From Lysobacterales bacterium (GTDB lineage Bacteria > Pseudomonadota > Gammaproteobacteria > Xanthomonadales > Ahniellaceae): 64,000 nt of DNA. The stretch covers positions 1-64,000 of the forward strand of contig JADKHK010000005.1 of NCBI GenBank assembly GCA_016721845.1. The letters are read 5' to 3'. The notes under the pieces were generated by a model, which saw only the letters and a program-made list of their open reading frames with translations, ran no database searches and had not been told where the DNA came from. The position numbers and the translations under genes were made by a program. Shown here one piece after another: positions 48,076-56,121 of this stretch (positions within the stretch are counted from its first letter, which is position 1; each line of letters opens with the position of its first letter).

Positions 48076-48151
48076 TCGCGGGGCAGAGCCCGCTCCCACA
48101 GAAGCCAGAATCCTGCTCTTGGCTTTTGTGGGAGCGGGCTCTGTCCCGCGA
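48076..48151. repeat. REP pair 1 (inverted units)
   Basis: Two 24-nt REP units facing each other: minus-oriented 48076-48099 and plus-oriented 48128-48151. Each plus-sense unit begins with the GTGG tetranucleotide and a GAGCGGG...CCCGC stem. Arms are near-perfect complements, so the pair can form one long hairpin just after fghA. Confidence 0.85.
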
Positions 48152-48590
48152 CGCTCTTGCCTCACCGCTCACCTCCGCGCTACAACAGCGCGGCATCCCC
48201 GGGGGAATGCATCCTCACTGCGTCGCTTTGCGACTAGGTTCGTGCTGCCCGGGAGATTCGATGTTCTCGACCCTCAGTCTCGATATTGATTCGATGCGTG
48301 CTGGCGCATCCGAACGATTCCTGCTCGCGCACCTCAGCCAGGGCGCCGAGCCCAACGACAAGGCCGGCCCCTACAAGGGCTCGCTTGGCACTTTCCCGTT
48401 GGCGGAATCGAATCCCTTTCGGCTCAGCACGATCTTCATGCGCAATCCTTTTCGCAGCTGGGGACATTGACGCAATCGAAGATACAGAATGTTGGCAGCG
48501 GTCAATCACTCAATGTCAGCGTCGCACACTGATTTGCTGAACCATCGACGTGAACCCCGGCGGATCGACAGACGGATTGAGGACGAGGCG
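48152..48590. other. mostly non-coding stretch with one doubtful small frame
   Basis: No convincing gene between REP pair 1 and the cupin gene. A 69-codon plus-strand frame at 48261-48470 (MFSTLSLDIDSMRAGASERF...) has no recognisable family, a weak AGATT upstream and lower-GC composition than its neighbours. A minus-strand frame in the same place is no better. It may be a gene remnant. An upstream region for the cupin gene is also contained here. Confidence 0.4.
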
Positions 48591-49001
48591 ATGAACAAGC
48601 GAACACTCGGTATCGGATTCATGTGGATGCTTGCGCTGTCTTGCGCCAGCGTTGTCGCGTCGACGTTGGCGGACGATCTGCCCGGGCGCACCGAGTTGAA
48701 GCGTGCCGATCTCGACGGCGCGCCGGGCATGGAGGTGATCACGTCGGTGGTGGTGATCCAGCCGGGCGAGGTGATGCCGGCGCATTTCCATCATGGTGTC
48801 GAGACCGGCTATGTGCTTGAAGGCGGGCGCGTGCATGTGGACGGCAAGCCCGAGTTCGAACTGGCCACCGGCGCGCCGCTGATGAATGCGCGCGGCGTGA
48901 TGCATGGCGGGTTCAAGGTGCTGTCGGATACACCGATCAAGCTGGTCACGGTGCACATCGTCGACAAGAACAAGCCGTTGTATGACGGCATGAAGCGTTG
49001 A
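48591..49001 (+). CDS. exported cupin-domain protein
   Basis: A 136-residue single-cupin protein with a signal peptide (MNKRTLGIGFMWMLALSCASVVAS). The metal site is in PAHFHHGVETGYVLEGGRVHV (two His then Glu), with a second cupin motif near GVMHGGFKVL. Small exported cupins often bind Fe, Mn or Zn and may act as oxygenases, isomerases or sensors; no substrate can be read from sequence. A REP hairpin with a T-run follows the stop. Confidence 0.82.
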   Translation: MNKRTLGIGFMWMLALSCASVVASTLADDLPGRTELKRADLDGAPGMEVITSVVVIQPGEVMPAHFHHGVETGYVLEGGRVHVDGKPEFELATGAPLMNARGVMHGGFKVLSDTPIKLVTVHIVDKNKPLYDGMKR

Positions 49002-49010
49002 GGTTTTAGA

Positions 49011-49123
49011 GCGTCGCGGGACGGAGCCCGCTCCCACAAGAGCGGTGGTTTGGCATTCCAGAATCGGTGGGGCTAGTTCTTGTGTAGGAGGCTCTTGTGG
49101 GAGCGGGCTCCGTCCCGCGACGC
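49011..49123. repeat. REP pair 2 with perfect 30-nt arms
   Basis: Minus-oriented unit 49014-49037 and plus-oriented unit 49097-49120. The extended arms 49011-49040 and 49094-49123 are exact reverse complements over 30 nt, with a 53-nt loop. The right arm is followed by five T at 49124-49128, so on the plus strand it also has terminator geometry. Confidence 0.88.
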
Positions 49124-49128
49124 TTTTT
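49094..49128 (+). terminator. possible intrinsic terminator formed by REP pair 2
   Basis: The very stable REP hairpin after the cupin gene ends in TTTTT (49124-49128). It could stop plus-strand transcription. Its neighbour gene 49143-50477 runs toward it from the other side, and on that strand no T-run follows. Confidence 0.4.
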
Positions 49129-49142
49129 GCGGCGGGCCGGGC

Positions 49143-50477
49143 TCAGTCCAGCGATGCTTTCACGCGGTCCTCGAAGGACTTGCCGAGTGCCTCTGCGGCC
49201 TTCGGGTCGCCACTCGTGATCAGGCCGGCATCGAGGGCGGCGCGCAGCACGTCGCCCGGGCCGCCGATGATCGTCGCGGTCTGGTCCATGGTCTCGAGCA
49301 AGACAAAACGCTGGTCGGAGCGGCGTTCCAGCAACGCGGCGTCGAGCAGGCGCAGCACGGCATCGACGTCGTACCAGTCGCCCAGATTCTCGGCCGCTGT
49401 CTCGAGCATCTGGCCATCGACATAGGCGCGCAGCACGTAGCCGCCGTCCTCGTCATCGATGTCCGGTGCGATCTCCTCGAACACCACGTCGTCCAGCGCC
49501 GGGCGTACAGTGTCAGCGAGTGATCGCAACAGCGAATCGTGTTCGTTCGGGAAGGTGCCGGTCTCGACGTCGAACCAGTAGCCGTGCCCGGCCTCGACCA
49601 GCAGGTCGTCGGCCGTGGTCGCGTCGCCGGGATGATCGGGATCGACACGGGTGAAGCCGAGATCGCGCAGGCGCGCAGCCAGTGCACGCGCGTCTGCCGT
49701 TGCCGCGGTCGTGGCCTGTGGCGTGGATACCGGCGACTGCATCGCTTGCGCGAGATAGGTCGAGAACTTTGCGTCCTGGATCGTCGCGTGTTCGGCACGC
49801 AGCGTCGTCATGGCGGCCGGATCGGACAGCTTCGCCATCGCCAAGGCCGCCTCGTAGGCCATGCTGCGGTCATTGTGCGCGATGGCGGCGTGCAGGACAT
49901 CTGCGAGTCGCGTGTCGTAAGGCATCGCTGCGCCCAGTGCGCGGTCGCGCCACGGCGAATACCAGGCCAGCACCGCCCAGTCCGGCGTGTCGGCACGCAC
50001 GATCAGCGCCAGCGCATCAGCCTGCGCGCAGTGTTCGGCAAAGGTGCCGACGACGGCCATGCGCAGATGCGACGGTGGTGCGTCGACGATGGCCTGCGCG
50101 GTGGTACAGAATGACGAAGTGGTATCGCGATAGTGCAGGCCTTGATGCCAGGCCTGCGCCCAGGCGCTGGCGTCGGCCTCGTCCACGCGTGTTGCGGCAG
50201 CCTGCAGGCGCTCGAACATCACCGCGTCGCCGCGCGCGAGTGCATCGAACACATGGGCTTGCGGCGGCGGTGTCGCATCGCCCTTGAACCAGGCCTTCAT
50301 CGCGGCGGACGACTCCGGCAGGGCGGTGTCGTAACGGGCAGGCAAGGCGCTGACGCTGCGCTTCACCTTGACCGGAATCGATTTCGTCGCCTTTGCCGCT
50401 TCATTGGCGGCTGGCGGGCTGCAGCCCGCCAGGGCGGCGACGGACAGGGAGAGTGCGAAGGTGGCGATGCGGTGCAT
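49143..50477 (-). CDS. lipoprotein of unknown function
   Basis: A 444-residue protein with a lipobox signal (ATFALSLSVAALAGC, Cys at about 18). The mature protein is largely helical, with a repeat-like middle (AWAQAWHQGLHYRD, LADVLHAAIAHNDRSMAYEAALAMAKL). It ends in an alpha/beta part containing GHGYWFDVETGTFPNEHD and GGYVLRAYVDGQMLE. Anchored in the outer or inner membrane facing the periplasm. No family was recognised. Start at 50477 (MHRIATFALS) is fixed by the signal. Confidence 0.7.
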   Translation of the reverse strand: MHRIATFALSLSVAALAGCSPPAANEAAKATKSIPVKVKRSVSALPARYDTALPESSAAMKAWFKGDATPPPQAHVFDALARGDAVMFERLQAAATRVDEADASAWAQAWHQGLHYRDTTSSFCTTAQAIVDAPPSHLRMAVVGTFAEHCAQADALALIVRADTPDWAVLAWYSPWRDRALGAAMPYDTRLADVLHAAIAHNDRSMAYEAALAMAKLSDPAAMTTLRAEHATIQDAKFSTYLAQAMQSPVSTPQATTAATADARALAARLRDLGFTRVDPDHPGDATTADDLLVEAGHGYWFDVETGTFPNEHDSLLRSLADTVRPALDDVVFEEIAPDIDDEDGGYVLRAYVDGQMLETAAENLGDWYDVDAVLRLLDAALLERRSDQRFVLLETMDQTATIIGGPGDVLRAALDAGLITSGDPKAAEALGKSFEDRVKASLD

Positions 50478-50530
50478 GGGCGGCGAGCCTAGCAGTCGGG
50501 TGTTGGGGGGGGCTTGCTCCCGCAAGAGCG

Positions 50531-50606
50531 TCGCGGGGCAGAGCCCGCTCCCACAGGAGCCAGAGACCTGCTCCTAGCTTTTGTGGGAGCGGGCTCTGTC
50601 CCGCGA
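50531..50606. repeat. REP pair 3 (inverted units)
   Basis: Minus-oriented unit 50531-50554 and plus-oriented unit 50583-50606, with a 28-nt loop and a run of T at 50610-50614. It lies directly upstream of the RAYT gene, which begins at 50685, and is almost identical to pair 1. Confidence 0.87.
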
Positions 50607-50684
50607 CGCTTTTTGAGAAATTTCCCTTGCCAGTTTCGGCAGCTACCCAATGACCGTCCGCCGCCGGGCGGTGATCCTTCGCGC

Positions 50685-51140
50685 ATGGACACTCGCATCA
50701 CCCGCGGCAGCCATCGGCTGCGATTGCATCGAACTGCCGGCACGGCGTTGATCACCACCTGCTGCGCCGGTCGACAGCCGCTGCTGGCGGATCCCGTCGC
50801 CGCGGCGACCGTGCTCGAATCGTTGCAGTGGCTGGACGCGGCGCATCGATTGCTGCTGCATGTTGCGGTGGTCATGCCCGACCACCTGCATTTCGTCGCC
50901 GATCCGCTTGGCGGCGACTGGCAGTCGCTGCTGCGCACGATGAAGAGTTTCACCGCCAACGCCATCGCGAAGCGCCTGCATCACGCTTGCACGATCTGGC
51001 AGACGCAGTATCACGATCGCCGCATCGACAGCGACGCGCAGCTGGCTGCCGCCATCGAGTACTGCCTGCTGAATCCGGTGCGGGCGGGATTGGTTCCGAC
51101 GGCATCGGAGTGGCCTCACTCCTGGTTGAGGGGCTCGTAG
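50685..51140 (+). CDS. REP-associated tyrosine transposase (RAYT)
   Basis: A 151-residue Y1/HUH single-strand nuclease. The HUH motif is MPDHLHFV (His67, His69) after LLHVAVV, and the nucleophile is Tyr126 in AAIEYCLLNPVRAGLV, a phrase diagnostic of RAYTs. It shares the family layout with E. coli TnpA-REP but is slightly shorter, ending in WPHSWLRGS. RAYTs cut REP single strands at a 5' GTAG/GTGG and are thought to spread them. REP pair 3 lies upstream and units 51145-51269 directly downstream. Confidence 0.93.
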   Translation: MDTRITRGSHRLRLHRTAGTALITTCCAGRQPLLADPVAAATVLESLQWLDAAHRLLLHVAVVMPDHLHFVADPLGGDWQSLLRTMKSFTANAIAKRLHHACTIWQTQYHDRRIDSDAQLAAAIEYCLLNPVRAGLVPTASEWPHSWLRGS

Positions 51141-51144
51141 GGCG

Positions 51145-51269
51145 TCGCGGGACAGAGCCCGCTCCCACAAGTGCCAAGACCAGGTTTCTGGCTTTTGTGG
51201 GAGCGGGCTCCGTCCCGCGATGCTTTTGCTGTGTGGCTTGCTCTTGTGGGAGCGGGCTCTGTCCCGCGA
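51145..51269. repeat. REP cluster 4 (three units)
   Basis: A minus-oriented unit (51145-51168) faces a plus-oriented unit (51197-51220), with a second plus-oriented unit at 51246-51269. The array starts 5 nt after the RAYT stop. The tandem plus units suggest local amplification by RAYT. Confidence 0.87.
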
Positions 51270-51318
51270 TGCTCATGTCGATTCCCTAGAATCGACCGAG
51301 CTCAAGGAGTGCCGCACC

Positions 51319-52836
51319 ATGTCCGAGTACCTGCTGTCGATCGACGCCGGCACCACCAGCATCCGTGCCATCGTGTTCGATGCGTTGGGCCGCGCGGTGG
51401 CGACGGCGCAGCAGGAATTCATGCAGCATTATCCGCGGCCGGGCTGGGTCGAACAGGATGCCGACGAGATCTGGGCGACGACGCTGGCGGTGGTGCGCCG
51501 CGTGTTTGCGGAAGCGTCGCTGGATGCGACCCGGATCATCGCAGTCGGCATCACCAATCAACGCGAGACGACGGTGCTGTGGGAACGCGACAGCGGGCGC
51601 CCGGTCCACCGCGCCATCGTCTGGCAGGACCGGCGCACCGCCGACGTGTGCGAACGCTTGCGTGCAGCCGGGCACGAAGACCGCGTCGCGGCGAAGACGG
51701 GTCTGTTGCTCGATCCGTATTTCTCGGCGACCAAGATCGCGTGGACGCTGGACCAAGTGCCCGATGCGCGTGCACGTGCCGCAGGTGGCGAACTTTGCTT
51801 CGGCACCATCGACACCTGGTTGTTGTGGAAGCTCACCGGCGGGCGCACCTTCGCGACCGATGCGACGAATGCCTCGCGCACCCTGTTGTTCGACCTGCGG
51901 ACGCAACAATGGGACGAGGCATTGTGCGCGCTGTTCGATGTGCCGCGTGCGCTGTTGCCCGAGGTGCGCGACTCGAACGGCGACTTCGGGGTCGTCGATC
52001 GCGCCTGGTTCGGTGCCGCAATGCCGATCCGCGGCGTGCTCGGCGATCAGCAGGCGGCGCTGGTCGGCCAGGCCTGCTTCGCGCCGGGCATGATCAAGAG
52101 CACCTACGGCACCGGCTGCTTCATCGTGATGAATACCGGCGGCGAGATCGCGCGTTCGCGCAACCGCTTGCTCAGCACCGTCGCCTATCGCATCGACGGG
52201 GTGACGACCTATGCCATCGAGGGCAGCATCTTCGTCGCCGGCGCGGCGATCCAGTGGTTGCGCGATGGCCTGAAATTGATCGACAGCGCTGCGCAGAGCG
52301 AAGCGATCGCCCGCGGTGCGCGTGGCAGCAACGGCGTTTATCTGGTGCCGGCCTTCACCGGCCTCGGCGCGCCGCATTGGGACCCGCATGCGCGTGGCGC
52401 GATTCTGGGTTTGACGCGTGACACCGGCATCGCCGAGATCGTCACCGCGGGGCTGCAATCCGTCTGCTTCCAGACCCGCGACCTGCTCGATGCCATGCAG
52501 CGGGACGGCGCGGCCGCTGCGTGCACGCTGCGCATCGATGGCGGCATGGCCGCCAACGACTGGTTCGCGCAATCGCTGGCCGACTTGCTCGGCGTCCCGG
52601 TGGATCGTCCGAACGGGATCGAGACCACCGCACTCGGGGCAGCCTGCATGGCGGGCCTCGGCATCGGCCTTTACGACTCGCTGGAGCGGATCGCGACGCA
52701 ATGGGGTTGCGAGCGGCGGTTCGAGGTGCAGATGCCTGCGCCCGAGCGCGATGCCTTGTATCGCGGCTGGGGTGAGGCGGTCAGGCGAGTGCTTGCGCCA
52801 TCGCCGCCAGGCAACGCCGCATCGCACCCTGCATGA
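51319..52836 (+). CDS. glpK: glycerol kinase
   Basis: A 505-residue FGGY-family kinase making sn-glycerol 3-phosphate from glycerol and ATP. Visible motifs: N-terminal phosphate loop SIDAGTTSIRAIVFD, AIVWQDRRTADVCE, YFSATKIAWTLD, GTIDTWLLWKLTGG, and C-terminal MIKSTYGTGCF and RIDGGMAANDWFAQ. No glpF, glpD or regulator is beside it, so it stands apart from a glp operon. The last 56 nt overlap the convergent SRPBCC gene. Confidence 0.96.
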   Translation: MSEYLLSIDAGTTSIRAIVFDALGRAVATAQQEFMQHYPRPGWVEQDADEIWATTLAVVRRVFAEASLDATRIIAVGITNQRETTVLWERDSGRPVHRAIVWQDRRTADVCERLRAAGHEDRVAAKTGLLLDPYFSATKIAWTLDQVPDARARAAGGELCFGTIDTWLLWKLTGGRTFATDATNASRTLLFDLRTQQWDEALCALFDVPRALLPEVRDSNGDFGVVDRAWFGAAMPIRGVLGDQQAALVGQACFAPGMIKSTYGTGCFIVMNTGGEIARSRNRLLSTVAYRIDGVTTYAIEGSIFVAGAAIQWLRDGLKLIDSAAQSEAIARGARGSNGVYLVPAFTGLGAPHWDPHARGAILGLTRDTGIAEIVTAGLQSVCFQTRDLLDAMQRDGAAAACTLRIDGGMAANDWFAQSLADLLGVPVDRPNGIETTALGAACMAGLGIGLYDSLERIATQWGCERRFEVQMPAPERDALYRGWGEAVRRVLAPSPPGNAASHPA

Positions 52837-53242
52837 AGATCGTCAGCAGCGGCGCGGCCAGCGGCCACGCCAGCGGCGTGGCGAGTTCGAAGCGATATCG
52901 CCAGATCACCGCGGCGCCATCGCCCTCGGGAGAGAAGGTCCAGTCGGCGTGGCCGACACGCACCAGCCATGACAGCGGCGGGCGCAACCGGCTCAGGCTG
53001 TAGGCGTGTCGACGGCCCGGTTCGAGCGCAGTGACGGTCTCCAGCATCACGACGCCGTCCTCGCCTTCGACATCGCGCGTCACACCGGCCGCGAGCGGCC
53101 CGTGCAGGGTGATGCGGCGCAATCCCGGAATCGGTCCGAAACCGCGGAACAGGACCGGGAAGCGTTCGCCATCGACGGCGAGTGCAAACACCGCTGCGGG
53201 TGCAGCGGAGAAAGTGTGGCGCGCGGCCAGATCGATGGTCAT
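52781..53242 (-). CDS. SRPBCC (START-like) family protein
   Basis: A 153-residue protein with the SRPBCC pattern: IDLAARHTFSAAPAAVFAL at the start, then FRGFGPIPGLRRITL, a central TRDVEGEDGVVMLETVTALEPGRR strand pair and the long C-terminal helix MQGAMRRCLAAMAQAL. These folds bind hydrophobic ligands in an internal cavity. Function is unknown. Start at 53242 by family N-terminus. Tail-to-tail overlap with glpK over 56 nt. Confidence 0.78.
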   Translation of the reverse strand: MTIDLAARHTFSAAPAAVFALAVDGERFPVLFRGFGPIPGLRRITLHGPLAAGVTRDVEGEDGVVMLETVTALEPGRRHAYSLSRLRPPLSWLVRVGHADWTFSPEGDGAAVIWRYRFELATPLAWPLAAPLLTIFMQGAMRRCLAAMAQALA

Positions 53243-53278
53243 GGCGGGCACTCGACAGGGCAGGACCGGTCCATGCAC

Positions 53279-53629
53279 TCAGCCAAGCGAGGTCCATGGC
53301 GGCAGGCGATGTTTGCGCCGACCGTAGGCGTAGTAGCTGGCCATGCTGAGTCCGAACAGCAGCCCGGCCACCACCGACAGCGCCGCGGCGAAGCCCGCCG
53401 ACATGCCCGTGTCCGACCACTGCCAGAACCACATCAGCAAGCCCCAGACCAGGCCGAAGAAGCTGCCGGTGAGCACCGTGCTGGCCGCAAAGCTGGCGAA
53501 ATGCGGCGGCGGCACATCGAGGCCCATGGCCCAGAGCAGTTTCAGGGCCGGTGGCGCGTAGTTGTTGCTGCGAATGCCGGTCCGGGCCAACAGCGCGAGC
53601 GCGGCGTCACGGCGGGTCGAAGGTGTCAT
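53279..53629 (-). CDS. small two-helix membrane protein (DUF6404-like)
   Basis: A 116-residue protein with a soluble N-terminal part (RRDAALALLARTGIRSNNYAPPALKLLWAMG), then PPPHFAS and two membrane segments (STVLTGSFFGLVWGLLMWFW, FAAALSVVAGLLFGLSMASYY). From memory this resembles DUF6404; the resemblance is tentative. It is 36 nt upstream of the SRPBCC gene on the same strand, so the two may be co-transcribed. Confidence 0.6.
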   Translation of the reverse strand: MTPSTRRDAALALLARTGIRSNNYAPPALKLLWAMGLDVPPPHFASFAASTVLTGSFFGLVWGLLMWFWQWSDTGMSAGFAAALSVVAGLLFGLSMASYYAYGRRKHRLPPWTSLG

Positions 53630-53741
53630 GGCGGGGCTCGCAGGACGGAACGAAGGCCGCGAGGCTAGGTGCGGTGCGCGCATCGGGTCAAGCGCCGATG
53701 CGGCGTGGCGGCGATATGCTCTTGGCGTCGAAGGGCGGAGC

Positions 53742-54314
53742 ATGTCCATGCAATCGAAAGCGACCACAGTGGCGGCGTACCTTGCCGAGCTGCCCGAAGA
53801 TCGGCGCGCCGCGTTGACGGCACTGCGCGATCTCATCCGAAAGCACATCGATCCGGGATTCAGCGAAGGCGTCGGCTACGGCATGATCGGCTGGTCGGTG
53901 CCGCATTCGCGCTATCCGGCCGGCTACCACTGCAACCCGAAGGACCCGCTCCCGTTCGCCGGGCTCGCGTCGCAGAAGAATTACATGTCGCTGTACATCT
54001 GCCCGCCGTCGATGGGCGAAGTCGATGCTGCCGCGGAGGCGGAAGCGGATTGGTTCCGCGCCGCCTGGGCCAAGACCGGCAAGAAGCTCGACATGGGCAA
54101 GAGCTGCATCCGTTTCCGGAAGCTCGACGACCTCGCCCTCGACGTCATTGCCGAATCGTTCCGGCGCATGTCGGTCGACCAGTTCGTCGCACGTTATGAA
54201 GCGGCACGCGCCGCGCACCAGCCGAAATCGCGTGCCGAGATTCAGACGATGATGGCCGAACGCAAGGCAGCGAAGAAGGCGCCGGCGAAACAGGCGGCAC
54301 GCAGCAAGCGCTGA
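53742..54314 (+). CDS. DUF1801 family protein
   Basis: A 190-residue DUF1801 protein: AAYLAELPEDRRAALTALRDLIRKH at the start, GMIGWSVPHSRYPAGYH and YMSLYICPP in the core, and KSCIRFRKLDDLALDVI near the end. The C-terminus is a Lys/Ala tail (MMAERKAAKKAPAKQAARSKR) suited to nucleic-acid contact. The family adopts a YdhG-like fold of unproven function. GGAG precedes the ATG at 53742. Confidence 0.85.
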   Translation: MSMQSKATTVAAYLAELPEDRRAALTALRDLIRKHIDPGFSEGVGYGMIGWSVPHSRYPAGYHCNPKDPLPFAGLASQKNYMSLYICPPSMGEVDAAAEAEADWFRAAWAKTGKKLDMGKSCIRFRKLDDLALDVIAESFRRMSVDQFVARYEAARAAHQPKSRAEIQTMMAERKAAKKAPAKQAARSKR

Positions 54315-54320
54315 CGTCGT

Positions 54321-55400
54321 TCAGGGCGCGGCGAACGCGGCCAGGGCCTGATCACGCGCGGCACCTGCGGGCAGCGCCGAGAGGGCCATGCGCAGTTCGG
54401 TGCTCGCCGCTTGCGCATCGGCGCCGGACGGAAAACGTGCTGCGGCCGCGACCAGGCTGGGAATGTGCGCCAGCGGATCCGGGTTCGAAAAGTCGTCGGG
54501 GACCAGCCAGTCCGGATTCGCCGCGATCTGCATCGCGGTCACGTGCATCGATCCGGCGACCGCGGCGGCCCAGGCCGGATTCAAGGCGGCCGCCGGTGCA
54601 TGGCGCACGAACTCGGAGGCGCCGTGGCGATAACGCGGATGCGCATCGGTGATCGTCTGCGCGAGTTGGGCGTCGAGACTTGGCACCTGCAGCGCACGCG
54701 CGATGATGAAGTCGCGCAGATCGGCCTCGGTGGGGTCGGGCAGGCCGGCGATGAAGACCCAGAGCGGCGCATCGGGACTGAATCCGGCATAGTCCTCGCG
54801 GAGCCGGTCGACCGCCGACAAGGCATCGCGGCGGGCCGATTCGAGATTGCGTTGTTCCTGCTCAACGTGGGCGCGTTCGGCATTCTCGGCGCGCCGTTGC
54901 CACTCCCGCGCACCGCCCCACAGGCCGATGGCCATGCCGCACAACGCGGAAGCGACCAGGACGATCAGGCCGATGCGCGTCCAGCCCGCTTCCTGCATCG
55001 CGCTGCCATCGCGCCACGCGCTCGCGATCAGCAACACGACGGCGAAGGCCGGCGCGATGCCGCCACTGAACAGGCCGAGCGGCATCACCCAGGGGCCCAT
55101 GCGCTCCATCCACGCGATGAGCACGGCCACGGCCGCGATGCCGACACCGAGCATCACCAGGATCGCCGTCCAGCCGCCACGCGCGCCGAGCCAGTCGAGC
55201 CGGCCATTCGCGATCAGCAGGCCGGTGGCGACCAGCAACAACGTGACCGCCGCGATCGCACAGAACACCGGCACGACCAGACCCATTGCCGCATCGCCGC
55301 CGGGCACGCGCCCGGCATAGGCACCGCTCATCAGCAGGTTGGCCAGCAGCAGCAAGGCGGCGAGCGCGGCCGCGGCGGTGGCAAGCAGGGACAGGAACAT
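54321..55400 (-). CDS. membrane protein with C-terminal helical domain
   Basis: A 359-residue protein of unknown function with about five or six membrane segments in the first ~175 residues (ATAAAALAALLLLANLL, VVPVFCAIAAVTLLLVATGL, AILVMLGVGIAAVAVLIAW, FAVVLLIASAW, IGLIVLVASALCGMAIGLW). A charged coiled-coil-like segment (WQRRAENAERAHVEQEQRN) and a helical soluble domain follow. CGGAG before 55400 sets the start. It follows the gene at 55421-56044 by 20 nt. Confidence 0.65.
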   Translation of the reverse strand: MFLSLLATAAAALAALLLLANLLMSGAYAGRVPGGDAAMGLVVPVFCAIAAVTLLLVATGLLIANGRLDWLGARGGWTAILVMLGVGIAAVAVLIAWMERMGPWVMPLGLFSGGIAPAFAVVLLIASAWRDGSAMQEAGWTRIGLIVLVASALCGMAIGLWGGAREWQRRAENAERAHVEQEQRNLESARRDALSAVDRLREDYAGFSPDAPLWVFIAGLPDPTEADLRDFIIARALQVPSLDAQLAQTITDAHPRYRHGASEFVRHAPAAALNPAWAAAVAGSMHVTAMQIAANPDWLVPDDFSNPDPLAHIPSLVAAAARFPSGADAQAASTELRMALSALPAGAARDQALAAFAAP

Positions 55401-55420
55401 GCGTACTCCGGGGTGTGCGT

Positions 55421-56044
55421 TCAGCGCCATGCGGGTTCCACGCGGCGCGGTTCGGTCAAGGTCAAGGCATGCACCGGCGCGAGGCGCAGGAACACCTGCG
55501 CGGGCAGGGCCGCGTAACGATCGACACGCGCTTCATCGCAGGCAGAACGCAATGCGTCGATATCACCGGCGATCAGCACGCGCAGCTGCAGGGGCACGAC
55601 GCGCGTGTCGGCCACGAGTTCGCGCATGGCCTGCCATGTCGAATGCGCGACCGTGGCATCGATCGGAAAGTCCTGCGCGGCATCGGCGGCCCGGGTGGCG
55701 TCAATCGCGAACCAGAGCAGGCCTCGCAGCGGCGCATGCCGTGCAGCGGCCTCCGTGTCGCGCAGCGCCATCGCGGCATCGAACAAGGCGCGCTGCCGGT
55801 GCACGCCGCCGCCGTCGCGAGCGCAGTCCTGGATCGCGCTGCCGACGGCGGCGATCCGATCGTTCAGTGATGCCGGAAGTTCTGCCTGCATCGCCGCTGC
55901 GGCCCGCTGCAGCATGCGCGCCGCAACCAGGACCTGTGCCCACAAGGGCAGGTGGCCGAGCGCGCCGTCACCGGCTAGCAGGGCCGCGCCCGCACCCTGC
56001 GGAAGGGTGGCGGGATCGCGATCGTGGCGGCATGAACGGGACAT
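55421..56044 (-). CDS. hypothetical helical protein
   Basis: A 207-residue, Ala-rich, mainly helical soluble protein (WAQVLVAARMLQRAAAAMQAEL, HSTWQAMRELVADTRVVPLQL) with no signal or membrane segment. It has no recognised family and its start is uncertain. The next gene begins 20 nt downstream on the same strand; together they look like a two-gene unit. Confidence 0.5.
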   Translation of the reverse strand: MSRSCRHDRDPATLPQGAGAALLAGDGALGHLPLWAQVLVAARMLQRAAAAMQAELPASLNDRIAAVGSAIQDCARDGGGVHRQRALFDAAMALRDTEAAARHAPLRGLLWFAIDATRAADAAQDFPIDATVAHSTWQAMRELVADTRVVPLQLRVLIAGDIDALRSACDEARVDRYAALPAQVFLRLAPVHALTLTEPRRVEPAWR

Positions 56045-56121
56045 CGATACCTCGGATGGCGGCGCGTGGGCCGCGTCGCTCCGGGATACGGGGATTTCGC
56101 ACGAAAGCGGACAGGGATCAA

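Noticed and set aside
48261..48470. Small 69-codon gene
   Set aside because: No family, weak ribosome binding site and an equally open opposite strand; kept only as a remark on the intergenic stretch.
48076..51269. CRISPR array
   Set aside because: The repeated units are palindromic, alternate in orientation and have irregular spacing with genes between; they are REPs.
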